Source: Planctomycetota bacterium
Lineage (GTDB): Bacteria > Planctomycetota > UBA8108 > JACQVS01
NCBI GenBank assembly: GCA_016209605.1
Contig: JACQVS010000040.1
Span: 1-58,345, forward strand
DNA length: 58,345 bases
Direction of reading: 5' to 3'
Program-made: the position numbers and the translations under genes
The notes under the pieces: generated by a model
The model's input: only the letters and a program-made list of their open reading frames with translations
What the model was told of the DNA's origin: nothing
The model's database searches: none
Shown: in pieces, positions 19,202 through 27,483 of the stretch
Numbering within the stretch: the first letter of the stretch is position 1
How the letters are laid out: every line of letters starts with the position of its first letter

Positions 19202-20159
19202 GGGTCACCTCCAGGAAGAGATGCTCGAGGTTGGGCACGTCATGGCTGATGGTGAGGATGGGGACCTGCCGGTCGACCAGCAGCTTGACGATCTCGTAAA
19301 AGCGCTCCGGCCGGCCGGTGTACTCGAACTCCACCTCCTTACCGTTCGAGGAGAGCCGCCTCACTTCCGGATGGGAGGACAGCAAGTCCGCGGCCCGCGG
19401 GCACTCGGCGTGAAAGGCCATGCGGATCCGATGCGCCGGCTGGGCGCGGCTGGCGATGGCCTCGATCCGGCCGCACTCGACCATGCGGCCGCGCTCGATG
19501 ATCCCCACCGAGGTGCAGATGTCGGAGAGCTCCGTCAGGATGTGGCTCGAGATGAGGATGGTCTTCCCCATGGCGCGCAGCTCCTTCAAGAGCTCGCGCA
19601 GCTCGATGCGCGCGCGCGGGTCCATGGCCGAGGCCGGCTCGTCGAGGATGAGCACCTTGGGATCGTGGATGAGGGTCTTCGCCAGGCAGAGCCGCTGGCG
19701 CATGCCCTTGGAAAGCGTGGAGACCATGCGCCGGCTCAAGCCTTCGAGGTCGGTGAGCTCGAGCACCCCTTCGAGGATGGAGCGCCGCTTCGGCCGCTCG
19801 ATACGGAAGGCGCCGGCGAAGAAGTCGAGGTACTCCCAGACGGTGAGCCCCTCGTAAACCCCGAATTCGTCCGGCATGTAGCCGATCACCCGGCGGACGG
19901 GCTGCGGCTCCTCGACCACGTTCCAGCCGGCGATCCACGCCTCGCCGCCGCTCGGCTCGAGCAGCGTCGAGAGGATCTTCAAGGTGGTGGTCTTGCCCGC
20001 GCCGTTGGGGCCGATGAAGCCGAAGATCTCCCCTTCGTGAACGTGGAAGCTGATACCATCGAGAGCCGCGATTCCGGCGTAGGACTTGCGCAGGTCCTTG
20101 ACTTCGATGATGGGCCGGGGCGTCGTCTGGGGCGGCTCCTGAAGCTCGCTCAAGTCCAT
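19185..20159 (-). CDS. ABC transporter ATP-binding protein
   Basis: A 324-residue ATPase. It has Walker A GPNGAGKTT, a Q-loop region YMPDEFGVYEGLTVWEYL, signature LSKGMRQRLCLAK, Walker B VLILDEPASAMDP and switch histidine SSHI. The C-terminal 90 residues form the extension usual in ABC-2 export ATPases. The start at 20159 has GGAGGAA seven bases upstream; the longer frame does not. It lies between a membrane protein with a GATase-like segment (upstream) and the permease (downstream, overlapping), forming a three-gene export or gliding-type (Gld-like) unit by context. Confidence 0.92.
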   Translation of the reverse strand: MDLSELQEPPQTTPRPIIEVKDLRKSYAGIAALDGISFHVHEGEIFGFIGPNGAGKTTTLKILSTLLEPSGGEAWIAGWNVVEEPQPVRRVIGYMPDEFGVYEGLTVWEYLDFFAGAFRIERPKRRSILEGVLELTDLEGLSRRMVSTLSKGMRQRLCLAKTLIHDPKVLILDEPASAMDPRARIELRELLKELRAMGKTILISSHILTELSDICTSVGIIERGRMVECGRIEAIASRAQPAHRIRMAFHAECPRAADLLSSHPEVRRLSSNGKEVEFEYTGRPERFYEIVKLLVDRQVPILTISHDVPNLEHLFLEVTRGEVQ

Positions 20160-20172
20160 GGGCAATTCCTCC

Positions 20173-22365
20173 TCAACGGTAGACGACCAGCAAATCGGCC
20201 CGGTGCTTGAGGCTCGCCCCGGGCTCCACCTCAAAATCGGCATCGCGGCGGTCGAGGACGGCGATGCAGGCGATGTTTCCATAGGCGTTGAGGGACGCCT
20301 CGCCGCGGATGATGGCGAGGACGACCTCGGCGAGGAGCGGATCGTCCGCGAACGCGCCCTCCTCCTGCACTCCCGCCTGCTGCCGGGGCCGCGACGATCC
20401 CTGCCGCAGGTCGACCGGCCGGAGCGCCTCCCCCTCCAGCACCGCCCTGCCGCCGGGAGGAATACCCCCCACCTGGTAGCAAGCTCCCACGGTATCGAAG
20501 GCCAGCCCGCGGAGAATGGAAAACGGCGTCCCGTTGCTGATTTGCAGGGCTTTGGTCACTCCGGCCGTGGGATCGCCAGATCGGGCGATCTCCAGCGCCC
20601 CTTTCATGGGAACAAGATCCATGGCGGCGAACACCCCCGTCTGCCAGAGGTCAAGGTGGAAGCCGGCAATGGTCCTGGGGCGCTGGGAATCCTTCGAGGA
20701 AGCGGTCATCTGAACGCCCACCGCCTCCTGGTCGTTCGAGAAGACCGGCCGCAGCCAGCGGCTGCCAGGGGCGCGGATCTGGAAGCGCGCGTCGTTGCTG
20801 GAAAACACCCCGAGGTAGGCCTCCTTCTCGGCGAACGGGGCGCCCTCCCTCCAGTGGAGGATGGAGACCGCGCGCATTTGATTCAGCACCCCGCGCGTCA
20901 AGTGCCCGGTGAGGAAGATCAGGCCGACGTACATGACGACGATCGCCGGCTCGAGCCACACCACCCAGGGCAGGCGGTTGATCCGTTTCAGGAAAAAGTA
21001 CAGGCCGGGGCCGATGATGAGGAGGTAGATCAGCACCAGGATGGCGAGGAACCACAGTCCGAGCTCGGGACTCAAGCCGCTCTTCAGGAACCGCACCAGC
21101 CTTTCATTCTGGAACTCGCCCACCTGGCTGCTCCACCGAGCCTGCCGCTGGCGGATGTGGTGGCCGGCTGGCTGGAGGATCTCCCACCACAAGGCGCGGC
21201 GGAATTCCAGGCTGGTCTCGCCCGAGATGGATTGATCGTCGATGGTCAGGACGCCCACTTTCCCCCGGCCGAAAGGCAGCTCCAGGTAAAGCCGCCGGCC
21301 GGATGATCGGGCCGAGCCCGCTTGAAACTTGTCGAGCGAAAAAATTTCCAGGCCGGCGGCGTTTGCTGGGAGGTCCGCCGGATCGAGGCGCAGGTAGCTC
21401 AGCCTGGGGCGCTCCCCCTCCCACCATTTGCGTAATTCCTGCCTGAGGACGTTTCCGGTCATTGTGGCGAGCCCCGCTGGCTCGAACTTCTCCTCGGTCT
21501 TCATCTCCCGGAAGGAGTCGGGGGGCAGGAGCAGCTTGGCGAGGCGCGTGGAAAAAATCTCGCCTCCAGGGGAGGGGACCAGGATTGTCCAGCCGCCCAA
21601 AAACACCCAGTCGCGGATCGCCTCGAGCTGTTTACCATCCATCTCCCGCTCATCGAAGTTCCTCAAGATGAGCAAGTCCATCGACTGGTAGCCCAGGGGA
21701 TCATCGGGCAGCCAGCGCTCCTCTATCGCCTCGAGCTTGCGGCCGCTCACCTGCGACTGGCGCGAGTCCCCCTGCATCGAGTCCCCCCAGGGCGAGCCGC
21801 CGTTATGGAGATGCTCGCCGCTCACGAGCCCCAGAGGCGAAAGCTCCGCATCCTCCCGGCCGCAGTAAAACTGCCAGCGCTTGTGATACTGTTCCGTCCC
21901 CGCCGCGCGCACCCGGACCACGGCGGTTTGCAGGGAGAGGTCATTCGAGGAGCTGGCATGGTAGCGCAGATAAATCCACAGCCGCTTCTTCGAGCCGGCG
22001 GGGACCTCTACCGCGGCCTGCGTCTGGAACTCCGGCTCCGCCCGCGCCTGCGGCTCCTTGCTCAAGAGCGCGCCCTCCACCTGCACTCGCATGGCTTCCT
22101 TCTGATGGTTCGCCAGCTCCAGGTAAACCGGCAGCCAGCCGGCCACGGCTGCCGACATGCCCTCCTGGATGCCGCGGTGGAACCAGCCGGAGACCTCGAG
22201 CGGCGGCGGGGGGCCGGAGTCATCCCGTCGCTTCAGCGGCGGGTGATCTTCCTGGGCGAAGAACGGGCGTGGGGTGAAGGCAGACAGCCCCAGAATTAAA
22301 AAGGTCAGAAGCTCGCGTAGCCGGAGTTGACTATCCTTCCAGCAAGCGCCGGCCCTCCAAAGCAT
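20173..22365 (-). CDS. Membrane-anchored protein with GATase-like segment, partner of the ABC exporter
   Basis: About 730 residues. The N-terminus is a hydrophobic signal (ELLTFLILGLSAF), followed by a beta-rich periplasmic domain, a segment resembling GATase1-like domains without a clear catalytic triad (MDLLILRNFDEREMDGKQLEAIRDWVFLGGWTILVP, residues 250-285), two transmembrane helices near 475-500 and 510-535, and a C-terminal beta-rich domain. The start is uncertain: the ATG at 22365 lies inside recR and has no good ribosome-binding site, but no better one is seen. The 35-base overlap with recR suggests coupling. It probably works with the ABC ATPase and permease that follow 13 bases downstream. 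Confidence 0.75.
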   Translation of the reverse strand: MLWRAGACWKDSQLRLRELLTFLILGLSAFTPRPFFAQEDHPPLKRRDDSGPPPPLEVSGWFHRGIQEGMSAAVAGWLPVYLELANHQKEAMRVQVEGALLSKEPQARAEPEFQTQAAVEVPAGSKKRLWIYLRYHASSSNDLSLQTAVVRVRAAGTEQYHKRWQFYCGREDAELSPLGLVSGEHLHNGGSPWGDSMQGDSRQSQVSGRKLEAIEERWLPDDPLGYQSMDLLILRNFDEREMDGKQLEAIRDWVFLGGWTILVPSPGGEIFSTRLAKLLLPPDSFREMKTEEKFEPAGLATMTGNVLRQELRKWWEGERPRLSYLRLDPADLPANAAGLEIFSLDKFQAGSARSSGRRLYLELPFGRGKVGVLTIDDQSISGETSLEFRRALWWEILQPAGHHIRQRQARWSSQVGEFQNERLVRFLKSGLSPELGLWFLAILVLIYLLIIGPGLYFFLKRINRLPWVVWLEPAIVVMYVGLIFLTGHLTRGVLNQMRAVSILHWREGAPFAEKEAYLGVFSSNDARFQIRAPGSRWLRPVFSNDQEAVGVQMTASSKDSQRPRTIAGFHLDLWQTGVFAAMDLVPMKGALEIARSGDPTAGVTKALQISNGTPFSILRGLAFDTVGACYQVGGIPPGGRAVLEGEALRPVDLRQGSSRPRQQAGVQEEGAFADDPLLAEVVLAIIRGEASLNAYGNIACIAVLDRRDADFEVEPGASLKHRADLLVVYR

Positions 22366-22957
22366 CGGTGACAATGGTTTTTGAAACATGCTCCAAGTTG
22401 CTGCCGCTGGGAATGCCGCGGGCAATGCGGGTGATTTTCAGTCCAGGGAAATCCGCCTTCAGTTTTTCCATCAGAAAAAGAGCCGTTCCATCCCCTTCAA
22501 AGTTGGGATTGGTGGCGAGGATGATTTCCTGCGCTGGCCGGCCGGACTGGAATTGCTGGCGGATCCTCTCTAACAGGCCGTTGATGGTCAAGTCCTCGGG
22601 CGCGATGCCTTCCAGGGGCGCAAAAGCTCCCATCAAGACGTGGTAGCGGCCCTTGTAGCTGCCGGTGCGCTCGATGGCATAGAGGTCCTTCGGTTGCTCC
22701 ACCACGCAAATGACCGATTCATCGCGAAGCGGATCGAGGCACACGGAGCAGAGGTCGGTTTCCGAGATGTTGAAGCAGATCCGGCAATTCTTGACGTTCT
22801 TCTTGACGTCGCGGATGGCATATGCCAGCTTCATGGCCTCGTCCTTCGAGGCCCGAAGGATATAGTAGGCCAGGCGCTCCGCCGTCTTCCGGCCGATGCC
22901 TGGCAGCCGCTCGAATTCGGCAATCAAATTTTGCAACGTCTGGGTATAGAACTCCAT
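22331..22957 (-). CDS. recR: Recombination protein RecR
   Basis: A 208-residue RecF-pathway protein that helps load RecA at gaps. It has the helix-hairpin-helix RLPGIGRKTAERLAYYIL (residues 17-34), the four-cysteine zinc motif CRICFN...CSVC (residues 58-73), a Toprim domain (VICVVEQPKDLYAIERT, then the acidic segment EIILATNPNFEGDGTALFL) and a C-terminal hook. Length is normal. It belongs to the classic dnaX-ybaB-recR gene order on the minus strand. Confidence 0.97.
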   Translation of the reverse strand: MEFYTQTLQNLIAEFERLPGIGRKTAERLAYYILRASKDEAMKLAYAIRDVKKNVKNCRICFNISETDLCSVCLDPLRDESVICVVEQPKDLYAIERTGSYKGRYHVLMGAFAPLEGIAPEDLTINGLLERIRQQFQSGRPAQEIILATNPNFEGDGTALFLMEKLKADFPGLKITRIARGIPSGSNLEHVSKTIVTDALEGRRLLEG

Positions 22958-23016
22958 CCTCGATCTCTTTCAAGGGCGGCCGGGAAAATACCAAAAGCGC
23001 CCGCTGGAAGCAAGGC

Positions 23017-23349
23017 TCAGAAGAAGAGCCCCGAGAGCGCCTCGCCGAAGCCGCCGGTGACCTTGTTGATCTCGCGATTTTTCACCGCCCTCGACTTCTC
23101 CACCCCCTGAGAGATGGCCGCGAGGATCATGTCCTCAAGAAGCTCGATGTCCTTCGGGTCCGTGGAAACGGCCTTGGGCGAGATGGTCACCTTCAAGACC
23201 TCCTGCTGGCCGTTGACCAGGGCTTTCACCATCCCGCCGGCGGCGCTGCCCTCCACCACGCACTCCTTGAGCTCTTCCTGGACGCGGTCGATTTCTTTAC
23301 GGATCTTTCCGGCGTTGCGGAGAAGATCGCCCATGTTGTTGATGTTCAT
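23017..23349 (-). CDS. YbaB/EbfC-family nucleoid-associated protein
   Basis: A 110-residue DNA-binding dimer of the YbaB/EbfC family. Typical segments are LLRNAGKIRKEIDRVQEELKECVVEGSAAGGMVKALVNGQQEVLKVTISP, then LLEDMILAAISQGVEKSRAV. The start is preceded by CGGAG. It lies between dnaX and recR, the conserved order in most bacteria. The role is nucleoid structure or gene regulation; nothing unusual is visible. Confidence 0.95.
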   Translation of the reverse strand: MNINNMGDLLRNAGKIRKEIDRVQEELKECVVEGSAAGGMVKALVNGQQEVLKVTISPKAVSTDPKDIELLEDMILAAISQGVEKSRAVKNREINKVTGGFGEALSGLFF

Positions 23350-23446
23350 AAGTGCTCCGTAAAAGCTGCAAGCTGGAAGTGGGTCGGTCGTGTTCTCCTG
23401 TCTTCATCAATTAAATACGCTGCAAGGCGAGCAACCAAGTGATTTT

Positions 23447-25291
23447 TTACACAATCCTGCCGCGGAAGAGCTCGACCGACTTCTTGACCAGCGGATTTTC
23501 CCGGAGCGGCGGCTCGCCGTCTTTTTTCATTCCGGCGCCGTCTCCGAGATTGTCAGCGGCCTTGTGCAGCTCGGGGCGCACCCGCCAGGGGGCTCCGGAG
23601 ACTTCCCGGATGAGCTCCTCCAGCATCTGAACGCGCCGTGCCCCGCTCATTTGCCGATAAGGGAACTCACTGTTGAAGGCGAGCTGGATGACTCCGTGCT
23701 CGCGCTCGGCTATGGTGGTGCTCTTGAGGAAGGCTTGCAGCTCCGGCGACCGCTCCCGGAACTCGATGAGGATCTGATCCCACAGCGAGCGCAGGTGGGC
23801 GAAATTGAACTCGGGTTCTGGCCCGGGCGATGCCGCTTTTTCTAACGCTGGGGCAGCCGGTGGCGTTCTTACCGGCTCAGGCCGTCCCGCTTCCAGACGC
23901 GCCGTCTCCAGCCGGGGCGGCTCCGATGCCGGGGCTTCAACTCCGGGCAGCTCTGGCCGCGGAGCTTCCGGATGGGGGGGCTCGGACGTCCGCCGCTCGG
24001 TCACCATGGGTCGGACCGGGGTTTCGGACCCACTGCGGGGAGCCGGTTTTGCCCCGCTGGCGGCCCCCCCGCCGGCCCCGCCGCTCGCGGCCCCCTCCCG
24101 CGGCGCGGCGGGAGGAGCGGCCACAGCTCCCGCCTCGAGCTGCCGCAGAAGCTGGATCGCCTCTTCCAGGCTGGCCGGATCTTCCAGGCGCGCCAGCTTC
24201 ACCAGGGCGATTTCCAGGGCCAGCTGGGGGTGCGGAGAGCCTTTCAAGCGCGACGCGGTGTCATGGAGGATCTGCAGCGAGCCGACGATGCGGTCGAGCG
24301 CCGCGGCCTCCTGCCCGCCGCCGGCCGGCGGGGCGCTCGCTCTCGCCGCACCGCCCTGAAGCGGCTTCTCCTTCAGCAGCTTTTCTTTCAGCACGGCTCG
24401 GAACTTGTCCATCAGCTGTTCGAGGATCACCGCCGGATCGTTGCCGCTCCGGAAAAATTCTTCCAGCAGCTCCAGGACCGCCGCCGAGCGGCTCTCCTGG
24501 ATGGCGGCGACCAGAGCCTCCAGGCGCTCCTCGGGCAGGCGGCCCGTGATCCTCTCGAGGTCATCCAGGCGCAGGGCCCCGAAGGAGAAGCTGATGAGCT
24601 GGTCGAGCAGGGTCTGGGCATCGCGAAGCCCCCCTTTCCCGTAGAGGGCGATCTTCTCGAGTAGGCCGGGCTCCGGGGTGACCTTTTCGTTCTCGCAGAT
24701 TTGCCTCAGGCGCTGGACGATCCCCGCCTCGCCGATGGGATGGAAGTCGAAGCGCTGGCAGCGCGACAGCACCGTTTCCGGGATCTTGTGCGGCTCGGTG
24801 GTGGCGAAGATGAACTTGACGTGCGCCGGGGGCTCCTCAAGCACCTTGAGGAGGGCGTTGAAGGCCTCGCGGGTGAGCATGTGCACTTCGTCGACGATGT
24901 AGATCTTGTAGCGGCACTTCGTCGGCGTGAACTTGACGTTTTCAATGAGGTCGCGGATGTCTTCAATGCCGCGATGGGAAGCGCCGTCCATCTCCACCAC
25001 ATCGATGTCCTCGCCGGCGTGAACTGCCCGGCAGACTTCACAGTTGGTGCACGGGATCCCCCAATCGCTCTCGGGACGGGAGCGGTCAGCGGCGGCCGGG
25101 CAGTTGAGGGCGCGGGCGAAAATCCTTGCCATGGACGTCTTGCCGACGCCGCGCGGCCCGCAAAAGAGGTAGGCGTGGGCGAGGCGGTCCTGCAGGATGG
25201 CGTTGCGCAGGGTGGCGGCAATGGCCTCCTGCCCGACGACCTCATCAAAGCGCATCGGGCGGTAGCGGCGGGCGATGACTTGGTATTCCAT
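23447..25291 (-). CDS. dnaX: DNA polymerase III subunit gamma/tau
   Basis: The clamp-loader ATPase, 614 residues. It has Walker A GPRGVGKTS, a four-cysteine zinc module (CPAAAD...CTNCEVC), Walker B DEVHML, sensor 1 ATTEPHKIPETVLSRCQRF and the sensor 2 region GGLRDAQTLLDQL. The middle third is a low-complexity Pro/Ala/Glu linker, and the C-terminal 120 residues (FNFAHLRSLWDQILIEF) look like the tau tail. I saw no obvious slippery frameshift heptamer that would give a separate gamma form, though this was not searched exhaustively. The SRP RNA gene lies just upstream. Confidence 0.97.
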   Translation of the reverse strand: MEYQVIARRYRPMRFDEVVGQEAIAATLRNAILQDRLAHAYLFCGPRGVGKTSMARIFARALNCPAAADRSRPESDWGIPCTNCEVCRAVHAGEDIDVVEMDGASHRGIEDIRDLIENVKFTPTKCRYKIYIVDEVHMLTREAFNALLKVLEEPPAHVKFIFATTEPHKIPETVLSRCQRFDFHPIGEAGIVQRLRQICENEKVTPEPGLLEKIALYGKGGLRDAQTLLDQLISFSFGALRLDDLERITGRLPEERLEALVAAIQESRSAAVLELLEEFFRSGNDPAVILEQLMDKFRAVLKEKLLKEKPLQGGAARASAPPAGGGQEAAALDRIVGSLQILHDTASRLKGSPHPQLALEIALVKLARLEDPASLEEAIQLLRQLEAGAVAAPPAAPREGAASGGAGGGAASGAKPAPRSGSETPVRPMVTERRTSEPPHPEAPRPELPGVEAPASEPPRLETARLEAGRPEPVRTPPAAPALEKAASPGPEPEFNFAHLRSLWDQILIEFRERSPELQAFLKSTTIAEREHGVIQLAFNSEFPYRQMSGARRVQMLEELIREVSGAPWRVRPELHKAADNLGDGAGMKKDGEPPLRENPLVKKSVELFRGRIV

Positions 25292-25344
25292 GGTTAATTG
25301 TCAGACCTGAATTCTCGTCCACTCTGGAATTAAAAATCAAAAAA

Positions 25345-25430
25345 CCGGAGCGAACACATAACACCGCTCCAGGTGGGCTGCTTCGGTTAGGACCTGACCC
25401 TTTGCCCGGGGATCTTATTGCTCGCTCCGG
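25345..25430 (-). ncRNA. ffs: Signal recognition particle RNA (4.5S type)
   Basis: On the minus strand the ends CCGGAGCGAG and CTCGCTCCGG-type complement close a long hairpin of about 86 nt. Its apex holds the conserved SRP domain IV sequence GTCAGGTCC...CGAAGCAGC. The apical tetraloop position reads TAAC instead of the common GGAA. The location immediately upstream of dnaX is common for this gene. No adjacent protein gene competes for this stretch. Confidence 0.88.
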
Positions 25431-25563
25431 AAATCTTCCCCCGTGCGGAATCAACCGCCGTCTCGGATCCCTGTAAAGGCGGTTCACGCAAAGGGTTTCA
25501 TATCCAGCGCGGAGGATTTTAACATGGCGGTTTACAAAAAACCACAAGTTGTGCCGTCACCCT

Positions 25564-25609
25564 AAAAAAAACGGAGAGGGCCGCGACCTTGCAATGCCGC
25601 GGCCCTTCC
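25564..25609 (-). terminator. Rho-independent terminator after tRNA-Ser(GGA)
   Basis: On the minus strand a GC-rich stem (GAAGGGCCGCG with CGCGGCCCTCTC) is followed by a run of eight T residues, just downstream of the tRNA 3' end. Confidence 0.8.
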
Positions 25610-25617
25610 CCTTCAGC

Positions 25618-25709
25618 TGGCGGAGAGGGGGGGATTCGAACCCCCGATAGAGTTTTAGCCCTATACACGCTTTCCAAGCGTGCTCCTTCAGCCGCTCGGA
25701 CACCTCTCC
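25618..25709 (-). tRNA. tRNA-Ser (GGA anticodon)
   Basis: A 92-nt class II tRNA with encoded CCA. Acceptor stem GGAGAGG pairs with CCTCTCC. The anticodon arm is ACGCTTGGAAAGCGT with anticodon GGA, the long variable arm TATAGGGCTAAAACTCTAT, and the T arm GGGGGTTCGAATCCCCC. It is the first of three serine tRNAs in this cluster. Confidence 0.95.
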
Positions 25710-25750
25710 ACAGGTCAAAATATAAAATATCGCCTCCGCCGCGTTAAAAA

Positions 25751-25842
25751 TGGCGGAGAGGAAGGGATTTGAACCCCTGGTACCCTTGCGGGTACACTGG
25801 TTTTCGAAACCAGCCCATTCAGCCGGACTCTGGCACCTCTCC
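25751..25842 (-). tRNA. tRNA-Ser (CGA anticodon)
   Basis: A 92-nt class II tRNA with encoded CCA. The acceptor is GGAGAGG/CCTCTCC, the anticodon loop TTTCGAAA carries CGA, and the variable arm is TGTACCCGCAAGGGTACC. It is 41 bases from tRNA-Ser(GGA). The mobile-element island begins beyond its 5' side. Confidence 0.95.
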
Positions 25843-26073
25843 GCGGCTTTCTGCGGCCATTCCCGGGCTTTCAGGGCCATTCAGGTCAAAGTAAAAAAAG
25901 GTACACCGCCCCCTTAAAAAAGCAAGCGATTCTTCAGCTTCTTGACGATCAGCGGGTATCTTTCAGGCGACCGAAATCATTCAATTCGGGGAAGCGCGGA
26001 GAAAAAATCAGACCAGAAGACAAACCCACCACCCTGGGAAGGCGTCAAGATGCAACCCACGAAAGGTTGTTGG

Positions 26074-26229
26074 TTACTTGTTTTTCTTATGCCGGGCCAG
26101 AAACTCCTCAAGGGCCTGATCGACCACCGCCGTGACCGTCATGCGGCGCGAGGCCGCATAATTCTTGATCCGCCGGTAGGTCTGCACGCTCAGCCGAAGA
26201 GTGGTCCGCTCTCGCTTGACCTTTGCCAT
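26074..26229 (-). CDS. Small ribbon-helix-helix protein
   Basis: A 51-residue protein too short for most gene finders: basic N-terminus (MAKVKRERTT), a beta strand TLRLSVQTY, then two helices (RIKNYAASRRM and TVTAVVDQALEEFLARH), which is the Arc/MetJ-type ribbon-helix-helix layout. Such proteins are usually antitoxins or copy-number or autorepressors. A TTGACA box at 26258-26263 lies upstream, and the direct repeat ATGACNNTATGAC around 26231-26247 abuts the start, so it may be autoregulated from a leaderless transcript. No toxin partner is obvious beside it. It lies at the left edge of the island. Confidence 0.65.
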   Translation of the reverse strand: MAKVKRERTTLRLSVQTYRRIKNYAASRRMTVTAVVDQALEEFLARHKKNK

Positions 26230-26234
26230 GGCGT

Positions 26235-26263
26235 CATATTGTCATACGCTCGGAAGATGTCAA
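26235..26263 (-). promoter_or_regulatory. Putative promoter and operator of the ribbon-helix-helix gene
   Basis: On the minus strand a perfect TTGACA (26258-26263) is followed after 16-17 bases by a weak -10 (CAATAT/AATATG). The tandem ATGAC half-sites overlap the -10 and the start codon. Confidence 0.45.
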
Positions 26264-26710
26264 GTTTTATTCCAACTCCCTGCTCCTCTGCGAGTACTGC
26301 CATGCGTTCACCTTGGACTCCTCAAGATTGAAAGAAATCCTTTCATCGGGCTCGCCTTCCGGAGGAAGACCATCCCGACCCTGGCGGATTTTCAACTGGG
26401 TCTGAAGGAGCTGTCGAGCGTCCCCGAGGTCCGCCTCGAAGTGCGGTCCGGGATTGACGGCCTGGGAAGGAACGGGGCCAGCCGCCGCCATTCCGCAATT
26501 ACGGGTGCGCCGGGATCCACCGCCGGCGGCGGCAAGGAGCCGCCGGTAGAGGAACTCCTCGCCGCGCGGGCCGTGGTGCAGGCACGCCGCGGTGACCGCC
26601 TTGCCCAGGCCTGGCTCCGCCGCTGGGGCCGATCCACCAGGCCCTTCCCCATTCACCCTTCAACGAGAACCAGTTGCAAGATAATACTCGGTGATATATA
26701 CTCTTTGTGA
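26264..26710. other. Stretch without a supportable gene
   Basis: Several overlapping open frames exist on both strands but none shows a family motif or a clear ribosome-binding site. The plus-strand frame around 26310-26460 (NPFIGLAFRRKTIPTLADFQ) and the minus-strand frame (HHGPRGEEFLYRRLLAAA) may be gene debris from the older element. The sequence GATATATACTC at 26692-26702 could be the -10 region for the toxin gene that starts at 26711. Confidence 0.4.
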
Positions 26711-27112
26711 GTGGATCCTACGGGACCAAGATACCTGACGTTCATCGAGCTTCCCGCTTTCACCAGAGCGCTCATGAAGATGGAACTCTCAGACGAATGG
26801 CTCGCCGAGCTCGAGGAGGATATCCTTCTTCGGCGTGGCAGGATTGACCGCCCGCGGGGACTTGGAGGCTTTGAAAAGATTCGCCAGCCGAATCCAGCGC
26901 GAGGCAAGGGGAGGCGCGGAGGGCTGCGGGTGTATTTCCTCCGGCTCCAGGACCTTGGGGCCGCGGTCCTCGCGTTGATCTCAGATAAAGACATCGAGGA
27001 GAACATCTCCTCGGAAGACCAAAAGGTTCTTCGCCGCCTGGCCGAAGAGCTCAAGAAGGAGCTTAGCTATGAGCAAGAATCCGCTCGTCGCCGCCGTGGA
27101 AGAAGGGGTTGA
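26711..27112 (+). CDS. RelE/HigB-like toxin
   Basis: A 133-residue protein (GTG start) with the layout of HigB/RelE-type mRNA interferases: FIELPAFTRALMKMELSDEWLAELEEDIL, then GFEKIRQPNPARGKGRRGGLRVYFLRL and a C-terminal helix SEDQKVLRRLAEELKKEL. The ARGKGRRGGLRV block matches the GKRGGxR signature of the family. The 3' end overlaps the helix-turn-helix gene at 27069 by 44 bases, giving the toxin-first order usual for higBA-type modules. The start is uncertain; no strong ribosome-binding site is visible. It is likely a stabilising module of the older element. Confidence 0.75.
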   Translation: MDPTGPRYLTFIELPAFTRALMKMELSDEWLAELEEDILLRRGRIDRPRGLGGFEKIRQPNPARGKGRRGGLRVYFLRLQDLGAAVLALISDKDIEENISSEDQKVLRRLAEELKKELSYEQESARRRRGRRG

Positions 27113-27380
27113 GGCCCTGCGTTCTGGACGCCGCCTTCGCTCTCACGCGGTCAGCATCCAGCCGCCGCCGAAGTACAGCGCAGTGCGGATCGCCATTATA
27201 AGGAAAGAGAAAGTCGGAGTGAGCCAGGTTCGGTTCGCCCGCTTTCTCGGAGTCTCGCCTTCGACCGTGCGCGCCTGGGAGCAGCGCCAGCGCGTGCCGT
27301 CCCTCATGGCCCGCCGCCTCCTGCAGGTCGCCGATGAGCGGCCGGAGGCCCTCCGTGAACTCGTTGAGGCTGGAGCATGA
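27069..27380 (+). CDS. Helix-turn-helix antitoxin partner
   Basis: A 103-residue protein with an Xre-type helix-turn-helix: VGVSQVRFARFLGVSPSTVRAWEQRQRVP near residues 52-80. Such C-terminal HTH antitoxins (HigA/NadS-like) bind both the RelE-like toxin and the operator. It starts inside the toxin gene with AAGGAG upstream, so the two are translationally coupled. The N-terminal 45 residues should contact the toxin. A 20-codon open frame at 27400-27462 after it is not recognisable. Confidence 0.78.
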   Translation: MSKNPLVAAVEEGVEALRSGRRLRSHAVSIQPPPKYSAVRIAIIRKEKVGVSQVRFARFLGVSPSTVRAWEQRQRVPSLMARRLLQVADERPEALRELVEAGA

Positions 27381-27483
27381 TTCAAAGCCCCCCGCCAGGA
27401 TGGCCGACGATGAACTCGTCGACATCACCTCGACCGTTTGGTACTGCAAGAGGGTTGGGTAAGCCGGCCGGGTAGGGAACGCC

